From contig NC_052140.2 of the NCBI RefSeq assembly GCF_016086655.4, positions 8,122,001-8,186,000 on the forward strand: 64,000 bases of DNA. Direction: 5' to 3'. Shown here in pieces: positions 46,524-59,303 of the stretch. Under the pieces are notes generated by a model. It ran no database searches. It was not told the origin of the DNA and was given only the letters and a program-made list of their open reading frames with translations. A program made the translations under genes and the position numbers. Every line of letters starts with the position of its first letter. The stretch's first letter is position 1. Source of the stretch: Lepeophtheirus salmonis. Taxonomy: Eukaryota; Arthropoda; Copepoda; Siphonostomatoida; Caligidae.

Positions 46524-48094
46524 CGTTTAATGTAATGTCCTCTTTACTTCTTGTCCGGAGCAGCCAGGGGTTTCTAAACGGACAGAAATACAATTTATTG
46601 TTGATCCCTTGTCGTATATTGGCCATTTTATTATTTTTGTGAAGACATTTTGCCTATGATATAGAACACAAATGTAAATACAAATTATTATTTTACATAA
46701 AATAAAGTATCGAATAAAATAATATGTATGATTTTAATATTATGAAATATATTTATGAAATTCATTTGAAAAATTGTCTAGAAATAATATAACAATTATA
46801 GTCTTGGAGTACTTATAAGATAAATAGCAGTTGGTATGATTGACTTATTTGGCTAATTAACAGATGATTTAGGTTGTTTTTTTTTCGTGCTTTTATCTCT
46901 AGTTATAATCATTAGTCATTATTTATCTTTTTTTTTCTTTGTTTCTTTTTAAGAAATATAGGAGTTAAATGAATACGTTTCCATATCATATATTCAGTTG
47001 TGGGGGTCGTTTCTTACACAAAATACTCTATTAAAAGCCGTTACGTCATATAAGACCATTGGTCTTTATTAAATTTTGAAGGAGTGTGAAGAATTGAGAT
47101 GTGAATTAACGAGTAGAGATGTTGGTCTACTCGGCACATTTTGTCATAGATTCCAATTCGTCTCAGACTCGGAACTAGATAGTTATAACCAGTAGTGGAG
47201 TAGTAAAATCATACTAGGGGGGATGGTCATCGATGGATTCTGATTATTGGGGGCTCGGGGGTTTATCCCCTGATTTTTTTTTGAAAATACAGTTGATTTA
47301 AGTGCCGTTCATGTTTAACACACTGCAAATTTTAACATCTTTTTTTTCAAACCTTTAAATATTTAACTTTTTCCTGTTCTCCAAGATCTATAGAAACCAA
47401 ATATACCATTCATTTGTATTTTGGACCAGGGTTATGCCTGCCACATTGCCTTTGACAATTTCTATTGATGGTGGCTCTAAAAAAAGGCAAAAAAACGGGA
47501 TTGTTTTATTCTTTTGACTATAACTTCGCGATAGCATATCGTATAGAACTAATATGGGTATCAAATCAAAGCCAGTAAACTCTGCTTTAATTTTTATGTA
47601 TACATTATGAACCCTTTATTCATACCCATGGGTAAATTTTACCCCAGATATTAAAAAATAATTGTTTTTTATAAGTTTTTCATTTTTTTCTCTGTCTTTG
47701 TAGGTTTTCTCCAAAGTTATTATTATCTTGACGTATATGTATACAAAAATAGAATGCAATGGAATCAAATACACAAAAATAAACATTTTCCTTGTCAAGG
47801 CTAATAACTAATGAATAGGCCACAATTGAATATATCAATAAAGATGAATTTAGACCATTTTTGTTGGCGGAATTATATATCCCGCCCCTCAATATACAAC
47901 TCAAGCTCTTGTTATAAGCAGGGCTCAACAGCATAAGCAGTCGGAATAGTGGAAAGTGGCCTTAATCTAGCCTGTTTGGCTACGTAATGCAGTATCTTAA
48001 AAAATGCATATACACAGTCAATTTTTGAGCTCAAATCTTAAGTATTACCTTGTATCAACGTCTGATATGTCGAATAGATATTGAAAACAAAAAT
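46524..48094. other. No gene seen; contains an inverted fragment of the dispersed 52690-52970 family
   Basis: About 46815-46880 carries agcagttggtatgattgact, shared with 57165 and the reverse complement near 60410. The rest is AT-rich with no supported coding frame. Confidence 0.45.
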
Positions 48095-48505
48095 TGGAGT
48101 TGGATTTTTTTTAAATTTTTATTTTCAACAATCAACAGCTATTCACAAAAAAATTCCAAATGCCAATTTTTTGGGAAAAAATTACAAATCTTAATTTTTT
48201 TGGAAAACAAATTCATAAATCCACAAATGTACATAAAAAATTAATTTTTTTAATTCAAAAATTACGTTTCAAATATATAGTTGAGTAGTAAAAAAATTTC
48301 AAAAATACTTAACTATTCACTGAAAATTAAGTTTTTTGGAAAAAAAATAAAAAAATTTAATAAAATTTTCTAGTAACAAGAAAATATTTTTTTCTACAGC
48401 CCCCAAAAAAAAAAAAAAAAAAAAATTTCTTTCCTCACCTCACCTTCCTCACCTTTTCCTTCCTCACAGGGGCTACATCCCCTCCAGCTCGCCACTTGAC
48501 CACGC
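48095..48505. repeat. AT-rich array with GC-rich cap (family copy 3)
   Basis: The body of ttttttggaaaaaaa / attcacaaaaaaattccaaa units ends in a long A-run and the cap ggggctacatcccctccag, followed by ccacgcccgtaat. Confidence 0.6.
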
Positions 48506-48513
48506 CCGTAATA

Positions 48514-49017
48514 CTACGAGGGGGGTCTGAAAAATGTCGGACCTAGCAAAGATACCAGACATTTTTTCTGATTCTTTTATTTTATTTTTCAACACAGTCG
48601 CCTTGTTAATCTCCAGACTAATTTTCCAGGGATAATCTTCCATCTTTATAACCCATCCAAATAATTCTCCTATAATTTATCACTAAAATAACTAAACTAT
48701 AGTTCAAAGTTATTAATACTAGAATTAGTATAATATATTTAACCCTTGTGACTCATATTTAGATAGCTTTTTATTAATAAATAAATATTTTCTAGTTTAT
48801 AGCTAGTAGCTAGAGTTGTTATTTTCTTGAAGTTATAAATAATAACAAAATACTGGCGGACAAAAATAGTAAATTCTGACCAAAATATTTTTCAACTGTT
48901 TATCACTTTTGTTCTCGTTTCACTACTTGGTTTAAAGCTGTAGATGTGACTAGCTTTTATTGACGAGTGCTGCCATCTTCACGTTGAGGTTGGAAACTTT
49001 TCGGACCACCCTTGTAG
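48514..49017. mobile_element. Short mariner-type MITE
   Basis: It begins ctacgaggggggtctgaaaa after TA and ends with the reverse complement of ctacaagggtggtccgaaaa. These imperfect inverted termini match Tc1/mariner ends of the ACTACGAGGGTGGTCCGAAAA type. It is ~504 bp with no transposase frame. Confidence 0.6.
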
Positions 49018-49387
49018 TTCTGTACTACTTTTAAAAAGATCCAATATTTGTAGTATTATGGCTAGTAAAAAAAAAAATTGACACGCCCTGTTGGCTCGTG
49101 GTTAACTTTGCTCGAATCCAACACTAATATTATTTCCCAAAATGAAATCCCCTCCCTCAAAAATGAAAGAATTTATGTGTCTCAAAACATTTATTTCCCT
49201 AAACTACATATGTAACTGGACATAAGTACATAGTGCTTCTTTCATCATGCACAGGACTGATGAAGTAAGGAAGGGAAGAAGCCCTTGAATCATTACAAGA
49301 ACATTTCTTCCATTGCACTTTTTCTAATGTAAAAACATACATAATGTAATCTTATATGAATGTCTAAAGAATCTATTAAATTAATTA

Positions 49388-50154
49388 CAGAGTGGTCCAT
49401 TAAAATCTGAACACTTCAACAAGATTCATTCATTAACAATATAATTTCAACAAAATGAATACTATTAATGGATGTGTGCCTGAGCTCTCTTAATCATAAA
49501 TGTAGCCGTCCTGAGCGGCAATGATGGCTTTCAGGCGGCGAGAGAATGCCTGACACCCGCATCCTTTGTCATGACGTCTCCGTGCTGGCTGACAGTGCCT
49601 TTGAGAGGGCTGGTGTTTGGATAACAAACAATGCAGCCCTTCCCTTTTGCATGCACCCAAATGGTGTAGTCGAGGAGGTCCCATGAGGGCTTTAGGTAGG
49701 AGGCTTATGTCAAAAGAGGCCTCTCCGCCCTCTTAAGGCTCTTTCTACCAACTTTTTTAAATCTTTTATTTCTTTATATTTGCACTTTCTGGTATGAAAC
49801 CCTGAGATCTCTTGCTTTTACCCTCATGGACTAGAGAGAATTGGCCTGGCCTGTTTTCTTTAACTTATCTGGTTCCAGTGTGGCTGTTTGACAGATAACT
49901 TCATCCTCTCCAACTTTTCGGACTTGCTGACAGTGTAACCGGCGGTCTCGGAGACGCCCGCCTGCTTGGAGTATGCGAATTGAAATTCGTCGATCATGTT
50001 CAAGTGTAATTTTCCCTCATTTCACGTGAGCTAGAGTTTTTTTTTTTGTAACCAAATCTTTACGCCTTTATATATCAAAATATTAAATAATGCCAATCAC
50101 TTAACCATCATTAATTATTGAACTAGTAAGTGCTCAGATTTCATTGAACCCTTA
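49388..50154 (-). mobile_element. Decayed mariner-type element with transposase remnants
   Basis: The termini cattaaaatctgaacactt (49398 on) and, in reverse complement, aatgaaatctgagcactt (to ~50140) face each other, flanked by TA. On the minus strand one frame has DLLDYTIWVHAKGKG and an adjacent frame ends RRLKAIIAAQDGYIYD near 49490. Both belong to the C-terminal part of a mariner transposase. The N-terminal part around 49850-50000 is recognisable but out of frame. This is the same family as the remnant at 14800-15360. Confidence 0.65.
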
Positions 50155-50200
50155 TAAGTATACTTAGGATTTGTGAACGATCCCTCAATAGCTCAAAAAA

Positions 50201-50500
50201 TTGTTTTTTGAGGAAAATCGCTCATTTGAATGGAATTCAAATGATACTTTCGCCATTGAAAATTCCCAGAAAGTTCTGGAAGGTGCAGCTCTTGGAATCA
50301 ATTTGTCTTTCATTAAAGATAATCTGTCATTTGTACCAGAGGCTGTTACAAAACTTGAAACAGAAGGAATGCCAATTTATGCCCTCTTAATATACTTTAT
50401 GAAAACGAAAAAAAAAGGTCAAAACAGTTTTTTAGAGAAAGAGAAGAACTACTTCAGAAAAAAATACTTTCTATCATTGACAGAAATCCTGAAAGGTTGA
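50201..50500 (+). pseudogene. Unrecognised ~99-codon frame, possibly transposon-derived
   Basis: The frame contains KVLEGAALGINLSFIKDNLS, FVPEAVTKLETEGMPIYALL and then a lysine-rich tail. The FI..NL.F.P.AI.KLE..G.P pattern is reminiscent of C-terminal parts of hAT-related, CGGBP1-like proteins in arthropods. There is no zinc finger or start context, and the surroundings are repeats. The assignment is weak. Confidence 0.3.
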
Positions 50501-50764
50501 AAGTATAATCAGCTGATAATTATAATTAAATTTATGGACTTTCAGAACATTGATTAGGGAGAAAAAAGCGGAAACATTGACGGCTGAAAACAAATACAAT
50601 GGATATTTTGTTTAAGCGAGGTAACACCGTGACTTATAAAAAACGTACATCATATATTTTGTTTCTCTCTTTTCGCCGCAAGATGACGGCAATATTCTTG
50701 GCTACCTATACAAACTACTATTCAGTAAAAAAACGTGCATTCCCCATGGTATATCAATTCTGCC

Positions 50765-51290
50765 AGGCGTTTGGGGGAGGGGTATCATTTTCAGATTTTT
50801 TTTGTAAAAAAAATCCATAGTTATTCAAACAAAATTTGAAAAATTACATTTTTGGAAAAAAAAAATTGAAGAATTAAATTTCAAATATTAAATATTCTGA
50901 AAATAAATTTCTAATATTGAATTTTTTTCGAAAAAAAAAAATTCAAAAACCATAGTTGTTTGCAGATAATACAAATTTTTGGAAATTTTTTTCAAAAATG
51001 ATATTTCAAATATAAATTTTTTTTGAAGCAAAACATCAAATAATCCATTTTTTGGAAAAAAGTTTGAAAAATCCATAGCTATTCATAGACATTTAAATGT
51101 TTCGAAAAAAAAATTCAAAAATGAAATCTCAAATATTTAATTTTATTGAAAAAAATTCAAAAAATGATATATAAAATATTTATTTTTCTGAAACAAAACT
51201 TCAAATATTACATTTTTTTTGGAAAAAAAAATTGAAAAATCCATAACTACTCACGGAAAATTAAATTTTTTGGAAAAAGTAATATACATG
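50765..51290. repeat. AT-rich array (family copy 4)
   Basis: Many ~60-90 bp units alternate aaatttttggaaaaaaa with aaatccatagctattcacag. A cap-like ggcgtttgggggaggggtat precedes it. Confidence 0.6.
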
Positions 51291-52354
51291 TATAAGTCGA
51301 ATACACAGTAAATAGTTTGAGAACCACTGTGCTACTAGACGACAATTCCTGACTTGACAAACATATATCATTTTTTAATATCCTGTTGTAGAAAGAAAAA
51401 GATAATGTCAATGTACACTTCAAGGTCATATAATTATCATTTTTTAACGTGGGTCATTTTTAAAGTAAGCAGAACATGCATAGCATTCACTAACGTAGGT
51501 AACTAATCCGTGTTATCGACTTTCAGACTAATTATTTACTTGTAGAGGATGCATCAAAGTTTCAACAAATATTTGAGTGAATAATTTATATGTTTGAAAT
51601 AGTCTAGGCATGTGAACAAATCCTCCAATTAGGGTCTTGTTTCATTTAAAGTAGTTTATTTAGGTACATATTTAGTTAAAAGTAGGACAGATTTCCTCGA
51701 ATTCGGGTCGATTTGCATCTTTGGACATAAATATTTGGGTAAATTTAAGGTACCCGAACTATCAGATCCAGATCCGTACAGAAATTAGACCGATACTTGT
51801 CTCAAATTTTATGAACATTTTAACTAAAGTTCGAACTCTAAAATTGAAGGATTCGTATTACAGTTAGATTTTTACTGATTACGGATTCCAAACAATAAAT
51901 TACCCAAAGTTATTACTATTAGAACAAAAAATTTTATCCTACATAGTATTTATATAATATACGTATGTGTGTATCTGATTTCCGTTCGTTCCGCTTGGAA
52001 AAACAATGATAAAAAAATCAAAAACGGATACAGATACAGGCTTTATACATAGAATAAAAGTTCTTTATAATTCTTAGTTACATACGTAGGTTATGTTTCA
52101 TTCTGATCCGACCAGATTCCTGGGCTCCGGAGACTAAGTTTGTTTTTTCGTAATCGCATCATCTTTTTTCATAAAAAAAGATCGATTCCCCGTGTCTCAA
52201 AGTTTTTTAAAAGTATGGATTGTTGTTTCGAAAATGCAGCAAAAAAAAAATAAAAGAATTGATGTCCTAACAGAAAAAGGGAGAACGTATATTCAATACA
52301 GATTAAAAAGGGGTTTGGTAAATAAAGGAAAAAGAGGATTAGCGAGTTAGTCTT

Positions 52355-52632
52355 AGTGTGTATCTTCAATTTCCATTATGGCTGAAAAAAGAACATGGCA
52401 AGTTAGCAATGATAATGACAATAAATAAATCACAAGGTCAAACATTTGAAAGAATTGCTTAATATTTACCAAAATCAGTATTTTCACATGGTCAATTATA
52501 TTTTACATTGCCAAGGGTGTCAAAAGGGGGTGCAGGTTTGATTATATTTACAGAAAACAACAAAAAACGTTGTATACAAGGAGGTTTTACAATAGAAATT
52601 TATCAATCATATATTTATAGTAGATCGTTTTA
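52355..52632 (+). pseudogene. Helitron/Pif1-type helicase C-terminal remnant
   Basis: The plus-strand frame reads LQFPLWLKKEHGKLAMIMTI, then NKSQGQTFERIA, a stop, then YLPKSVFSHGQLYFTLPRVS. This matches the end of Pif1-family helicases encoded by Helitrons, where INKSQGQT and VFSHGQLYVALSRV are motifs V-VI. An internal stop and the loss of the motif VI Ser show it is dead. The Rep domain and a Helitron 3' hairpin were not found. Confidence 0.75.
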
Positions 52633-52689
52633 GTTTAGAGTTTTAATATAAGCAAACTATATATAAATTAGTTGTTTATTTGAATGATT

Positions 52690-52975
52690 GTTATAATAAC
52701 ATTGGGCACATCCTTAACTTTATTGTATCACGCAACCGTTCATACGAAAAGAAACAGAAAAAAGCCCAAAAAATCAATTGGTATTTGGCTAACTCTATTG
52801 AACTATTGAATTATTATACAATAATATTCGATAATTCTACACAGCTTAGTCAAAACTAATTCAAATCCCGCCATTCAATATTTAGAACATTGATTAGAGG
52901 GAAAGAAGAATAAATTTCGACAGCTGATAATAAAATAATGTCAATTTTTGTGTTAGTGAGGTGGAATAACCAGAA
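52690..52975 (+). repeat. Dispersed short repeat family, fullest copy
   Basis: It runs from atcctt...tattgtatcacgcaacc through gaaaagaaacagaaaaaagc and cgacagctgataa to tttgtgttagtgaggt. Related pieces in the same order lie at 11830-12060 and 60345-60870. Partial copies are at 10172-10230 and 50545-50635 (3' part), and in reverse orientation at 46815-46880 and 57165-57250. No coding capacity or clear termini are seen. Confidence 0.65.
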
Positions 52976-53639
52976 AGCTAACACAAAAGTAACAATTAAC
53001 AATTCTGAACAACTATGATGGTTGGAAAGAATGGTCTAAATACCAACTGATTTTGGGGGAAAAGGTTGATTAATAGAATAAGGGTAACGACGTGCCTGAT
53101 CCAACTGTTTATATAAATGTCACTCCAAGCACAGATCAAATAAATAGAGATGCTAATAGTGATGGGAGGATTAAAAACAAAAAAATCCCAATTCCAATTC
53201 TTTAATATCTAAGTAATAGTTGAAAAATAATACAATTTTGCTATGAAGGGCATTTCGATTCCCGATTCCGATTAATCGCCCCATCACTAAATGCTAGGCT
53301 AAATGTAGATAATATCCTTTTTATAACGTATCCAGATACGAGTTCAGGACCCATCCTATCTCTAATCTATGGCGGATTGGGGAGAAGTGTTCTCTGACGG
53401 ATGTAAAAAAATTTAAATCCTGAAACTCTTTTAAATTAATTGCCTATCTATTAAATTGGATTATTATAATTTTGATAAAATGCGAATATTATATAAATAT
53501 GTAGATGTATATTATCGAAGCCATACTTGGATATATTATACAATTTTTTTTTTTTTTAAAGACAGGACTTTTCATACGGTGGGTTACCACATCTATTATC
53601 AGGCGTGAACATGTAATACGTGTATAGACCATTTTAAGG

Positions 53640-54035
53640 GCATCTGAGAGAGGGTAAAAAAAATAATAATGAAGGATTTTTTTTTTTTTTACTAGAAAAT
53701 TTACTATTTCAATTTTTTTTTCAAAAAAATCAATAGAATTTTTCAGTTTTATTTTACATTAAATTTTATTTTTGAAATTTTTTTCCCAAAAAATTACTTT
53801 TTTGTAAATAGCCATTAATTTTGGAAAAAAAATTCAGAAAAATTTAATTTTTCAATGTTTTTTTTTAAATATATAAATTTTTTCAAGAAAAAATTTAATT
53901 TTTTATTAATTTGAAAATAATATTTTTTGAATATCTGTTGTTTTTTGACAATTTTTTTACAAGAATATCTTTTTTTTAATTTTTTCACCAAAAAATTTTA
54001 ATATTGTATTTTTTTGAAAAAAAAATTCCAAGAAC
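53640..54035. repeat. AT-rich array (family copy 5, opposite strand)
   Basis: The body consists of aatttttttt.caaaaaaat / aaaaaattaatttttca units. It reads as the complement of the other copies. Confidence 0.5.
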
Positions 54036-55744
54036 CAATCCAATAGGTAAAAACATGAATACAAATAAATATACTAAAGCAATCATATATAAAGACCATC
54101 CGCAGCATAATTTCGCCTAGTACCTCTGGAAGAAGACATAATTCTTGGTATAATATTAGTCAACACTTAAGTCAGTAACACTGAACTTGGCTCCCTTGTG
54201 ACCTCATCAAAAAAGTTGTAAGCTAACGTCAACCAAACGGCATTGTAAATTTCTTATCGACACACAATTGTTAATTTTTAATTTATACACTGCTGTCCTT
54301 GTCGTTGCTGTCGTTGAGAGGGTAGTTTCTAAAGGTGGTCAATTTTTAAGGACATATGCCAGAGTTTAAAAGATAAAAATTTTAAACAAGAAAAGCATTG
54401 ACTTACGTCAAGGAATCAAATATTTAATAAGAAAACATTGGATGAATCATTTTATGGATTTAAAAAAATATATAATTCCAGATAATTATACTTTATTTAT
54501 TCTAGTACTTTATTTCTTGGAATAAATAATATAAACATATCAATTTCAGGAATTTAATAATTGCCACTCACTTTTAATTGGGCGAGAAACACATAGGATT
54601 TCTTGAGTGGACTCAAGCTTTAAACCAAGTACTAGCGAACCGAAGAAAAAAATTATTAACAGGTGAAAAAAGTCTTGGTCAGAATTTACATTTTTTCCCC
54701 GCCAGATGGAGTATTTTGTTAATTATTTCTACCTTCAATAATAAAAATAATAACAGCTCTAGCTATAAACTAAAATATATTCTTGTATTAATAAAAATAG
54801 CTAGAGTTGAGTCACAAATGTAGAAAGTAGAATATATTCTATCCTACTAATTTTATTATTAATAAATAACTATTAGTTTAGTTATTTTAGTGATAAATTA
54901 TACTTTAAAATGTAGAGTTATCTAACAATCCTGTTCTTATCAAATTGAATATCCTCCATTGTTTATCAAATCAACATAAAACTCTGTTTCTCTAATGCTT
55001 ACAGTTATCGATAATTTTGACATGGAAATTTTTGACATTAAAAGTAAAGATTTTAGGTAAGTGTTTGTTGTGAGATATTTCTATTATAAAACATGAGATT
55101 TGCGTTTTATTTTATTAAATGTCATAGTCGAGCATGTTGTTCAATTAATTCACATGCTTGTTATATATTATTAGTTTCAATATTCAGTTCACATCATTTA
55201 TTCTGATTCCAACACTGTGGAAGAGACTTGGAATATCCCATTTTTATTATATATATTTGTACTATATATATGTTATATTTAATTATGTTTTGTTTTTTGT
55301 GTAATTTCATGTTATACTTTAATTATCAATCATAGTAAATAATAAAAATAGATAAATATATTTTTTAAATTATTAAATATGTTCAATGTCTGTAAATGTT
55401 ACGTTTGTTTATCTTATATATGTTATTATAAGTATTAGTTTATGCTGACAAACTACTATAAAAAGTAAAATAAATGCTTGAATATAACAAATGGCAGTTT
55501 TTACATATTTCATCCTGTTGTAAGATGTCTAACCCTACTCTGTACCATGTCTCCTTCTATCTTTTATCATTTCTCTTCCTGGTGTATCAAGTATCCTACT
55601 TTTGGTTAGTTTCGAAAACACCAATAAATGCCTATTAATTATTGCACTACATAAAAAATACGTTGGAATTATTTGTCTTAGGTAATTACCTATGTCATGT
55701 TGAATTATTTTTTAAATTGTGAAACTTATGACAGTTTTATAAAT
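54036..55744. other. No gene seen
   Basis: AT-rich sequence. A short frame at 54578-54823 has no recognisable content. There is some similarity of isolated words to other repeats. Confidence 0.45.
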
Positions 55745-55803
55745 AAATTGTCGATAGGAGAGAGTGAGTAACATGTATCCTCACTCTCTCCTATCGACAA
55801 TTT
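55745..55803. repeat. Perfect 24-bp hairpin inside a longer imperfect inverted repeat
   Basis: Positions 55745-55768 (aaattgtcgataggagagag...) pair exactly with 55780-55803 across an 11-nt loop. Outside the perfect stem, taaataaa and cttatgaca words also face their complements, so the fold extends ~30 bases further with bulges. Confidence 0.9.
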
Positions 55804-55975
55804 GCAATTTTAATTTATTTCATAAGTGGTTTGCTATTAATTGCGTGTTCCTTTAGTTTTTATTAACTTATATATCTCATTCATAACAATTAAATGTATA
55901 TGTTAGTAATTTGAATTTATATTAAAGCATAATAATTAACATCATGTTTCGTAAGCTTCTTGTATAAGAGCACAT

Positions 55976-56860
55976 TTAAGGGCAATTTTCCATGGAAAAA
56001 TTCTTTAAATATAGCCTGTAAGAGTCTCCTTGTCTACACCACTTATCAAATTCCATGTGAAAACTTGGAAATCCAAAAGATATATTGGCAGACAAAAGGA
56101 GCGAGTTGATCTCTTCAAGGAAACACGAAGGTTCACTTATCTCAGGAGATACGAATGAATTGGGGTCTTAATAATATAAAAGATATTTTGAACTGCATTG
56201 AAACTACTCACCCTGCAATAGCGATACTCAAACACGATGTTTTCAGCTCTCCTGATTTCATCTCTGTAGGTATGTAATTGTATTCTTCCAAGAATGTACA
56301 AGGGAATTTGTGAATAATTTTAGCAAAAGTTATTTTATCTCTTCTGGAGACCATTCTCCTTGTTCGAACCTCCCACCCGAAAAAGAAATACCAAACCTGG
56401 ACGTTGAAGTATTAGTATGAATTTCTAAATATTGATTGAATTCCCGAAGGATAGGAGAGTATGAGTCTCTTAAATTTGAGCATCATTTTACAAAGGACGA
56501 CTTTGAAGGAAAAGAGGCTACCGAAAGACCTCCTTTCACAACTTCAGACTATTCATCTTCCTCAGAGACCTCCTCATAAGAGTCAAACTCCTCCAAAAGA
56601 TGAAGAAGAAAATGTTCAACTAGTTCTCCGATAGTCGACAGTAATGCCGTACAATCTTTGCTGGGGAAATGATCGTGAGAGATTTACGATGCTTTTCCAA
56701 AATTTTCGTTGCATTCAAGTGAGTCTTAGCATGATCAAAAAGGTCGTCTGCTCCCTTCAAGGACAGGTTGAGGAGCTTACATACTAAAGCAATATCCGAA
56801 GAATCCGATACAGTATTCTTATTATCTCAGATATTTATTTTATAATTAAAAAGTTAAATA
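55976..56860 (-). pseudogene. Unrecognised, apparently decaying spliced gene (last two exons)
   Basis: On the minus strand, 56212-55976 reads as coding across a 76-nt intron (56211-56136, gtgagt...gataag) in phase 2. It gives ...CLSIAIAG joined to EPSCFLEEINSLLLSANISF and ending in SMENCP with a stop at 55976-55978. Upstream the frame continues toward ~56800 through EIKITFAKIIHKFPCTFLEE, SPILREFNQYLEIHTNTSTS, an acidic DSYEEVSEEDE segment and DIALVCKLLNLSLKGADDLF. Continuity needs two single-base corrections (one in a short A run near 56330, one near 56650) and crosses two in-frame stops (near 56565 and 56490). I do not recognise the family and claim no function. The consistent splice phase and natural-looking composition argue for a real former gene. 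The missing upstream exons and the stops suggest decay. Confidence 0.4.
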
Positions 56861-57559
56861 AATAACTCAATATAACTTTATATAGACTAGAATATCAATA
56901 TGAATCTAAATAAACATAAAACCCATGTTATCGTCGTCAGTATAAATAATTGAATGATGTAATAGGAAAGCGACATCTTGCGAAAAAACATGAAAAATAT
57001 TGACCATACCATTTCCTCAGGCTAACGGTCGCGTTTCGCTACTTGGTTTAAAGCTTTAGAGCGGGCTAATGCTCTGTATAATATAAATATTATATGCAAG
57101 TCATTTAAAAAGTTGTGGAGAAATAATTTGACTATGATAGTCTCGAAGTACTTCAGAGATAAATAGCAGTTGGTATGATTGACTTATTTGTCTAACTACC
57201 AGATGTCCTTTTTTCTGTTTCTTTTTGGAGGAAAGGTTGTGTGATTTGATAAAGGTAAGGACGTGGACATAATAAATTAAATTGTGGCTGTGTGACAAAT
57301 ATTAATTTGGTATTTTCATTATCCCTCCAAATCAGAAAGAAAGAGAGAATTGTTCATATTTGAAGATTATTAAATAAATCTTCATATTTCTTCAATAGTT
57401 TTTCATAAATTTTTATGTGAATTCCTTATCTACCCTTCTAAAAGAACGATAAGTGGAGTTACATGAATTGTAGCCTTCAGCCTATCGTCTATTCGTTAGT
57501 GTATCACAGCCGCTCAAAATTTCGACTGATACATGGCAAAGTTTGCATGTCCGAATTTC

Positions 57560-58015
57560 TTTGCCAAAATCCCAAAATTAAATTTTTTTTCGAAAAAAAA
57601 TTGAAAAATTAAATTACATAATAAATATTTTCAAAAATTAAATTACATAATAAATATTTTCAAAAATTAAATTACATAATAAATATTTTCAAAAATTAAA
57701 TTACATAATAAATATTTTCAAAAAAATTAAATTACATAATAAATATTTTCAAAAATTAAATGACATAATAAATATTTTCAATAATTAAATTTCTTCTAGA
57801 CAAATTCAAAAATCGACAGTTATTTATAAAAAATTTAAAAATTCACAGCTGCTGACAGGAAATTAAATTTTTTGGGAAAAAATTTCAAATGCATAATTTC
57901 CAAAATCCAAAGTTGTCCACATAAAATTAAATTTTTTGGTAAAATCAAAATTTCAAATATTAAATTTTCTATTAAAAAGCCCTTCCAGCGCCACCCTCTA
58001 CGGACGCCCCTTCTC
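57560..58015. repeat. AT-rich array (family copy 6) with a 29-bp tandem repeat
   Basis: Within it, 57608-57790 holds six copies of a 29-bp unit (attacataataaatattttc plus aaaaattaa), one with two extra A and the last two slightly diverged. The right cap reads cgccaccctctacggacgcc. Confidence 0.8.
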
Positions 58016-58634
58016 GCTGAATGATAAAATTATTTAACATACTATATAGATATGTGATAGAGGGCGCTGTGGAAAATATGTGTTGCAATCCCAAGTTACA
58101 TACTGTCACACCATCTTGCTGATATTATTGTTTTTTGTTTGCCTATAACCCAATTGAATTAGCAAGGTGAATTATGTTAAAGGAATACAAAACTGCAGAC
58201 TTTTCAAAGAAAAATCATAAATTGATGTCATCTGTGGTGCTTCAAAAAATCGGGAGAACTGAAGGGTTTTCACTATACGGCTATTTTCTTGAAACTGAAG
58301 CCCTTTAGAGTAACTTATATCCACATGCATCACCGTTCCTTTTAAATATTGTGGTGTTAGGGAAATTTTCATATATATATTAAACATGCTCGTGGATTAA
58401 TGTTCCATGAAGTAATAATCTATTTTAAGCAGAAACACATGATGATTGATAACTAAACATTTATTAGTAATCAAGGATTAGATAAACGTACTAATTTTTT
58501 AGATTTATAATCTTACACACACGTGACGTCATTAGTGTAATAACGTAATCAACCAAATTCTAAAATAAATTATGTTCAATGCTGTAGAGAATGCAAAAAA
58601 AAAAAAAATATTGATATAAGATAATATGACCAGC

Positions 58635-58985
58635 AGGGGTGGCTGCAGGATCTATTTTTGTTTTTGTTTTTTGGTGGGAAGTTTGGTTTTTGGAATTTTT
58701 AAAATTATATTTTTTTTTCAAAAAAATTTGAAAAATTATATTTTTCTGAAAAATAAATTGAAAAATTAAATATTTTCAAAAACCCATTGCTATTTTTATA
58801 AAATTAAACTTTTTGGAAAAAAAAAAAATCAAAAATCCAAAGCTGTTCAGAAGAAAACAGAAATTTCAAAAATTTAATTTCAAATATAAAATTTAAAAAA
58901 AAAAAAATTATATTATTCGTTGAAAAATTTCAAAAATCCCCAGCTATTCAGTATTCACAAACAAATACATTTTTTAGGACTAAAT
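58635..58985. repeat. AT-rich array (family copy 7)
   Basis: The left cap aggggtggctgcaggatct is followed by aaattttt.aaaaaaattgaaa units and a terminal ccccagctattcag. Confidence 0.55.
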
Positions 58986-59303
58986 GGGCTGACCAGACTT
59001 CCTCGATTTCGGTGGACGGTCCCCATTTTGGGTGAACTATCCCTGGTCAAAGGTGCAGAAAACTTCTGACCACTTAAATACTAGTCCTTATTATTGGGGG
59101 TATTTTTCTATCAGATATTTAAATTAATTATCCTAAGTTGACTCTTGTATGATTTAGAGCATTTGACTCTACGTCCTTGAACTAAAACAGGAATTACTCA
59201 GGATTGAGATTTTTGTATTAATTTACAGGGGCGTCCTCAGAGGGTGGCTGGAGGGGTTGTAACCCTCCCCCCAAAAAAATAAATATATATATATATATAT
59301 ATA

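Noticed and set aside
49114..49133. Separate element at the solo tcgaatccaacactaatatt end
   Set aside because: Only one terminus of the 42771-43455 family is present; no facing end was found, so no element is called.
57608..57790. CRISPR-like array
   Set aside because: The 29-bp units are head-to-tail without spacers, the context is eukaryotic, and the sequence is low-complexity AT.
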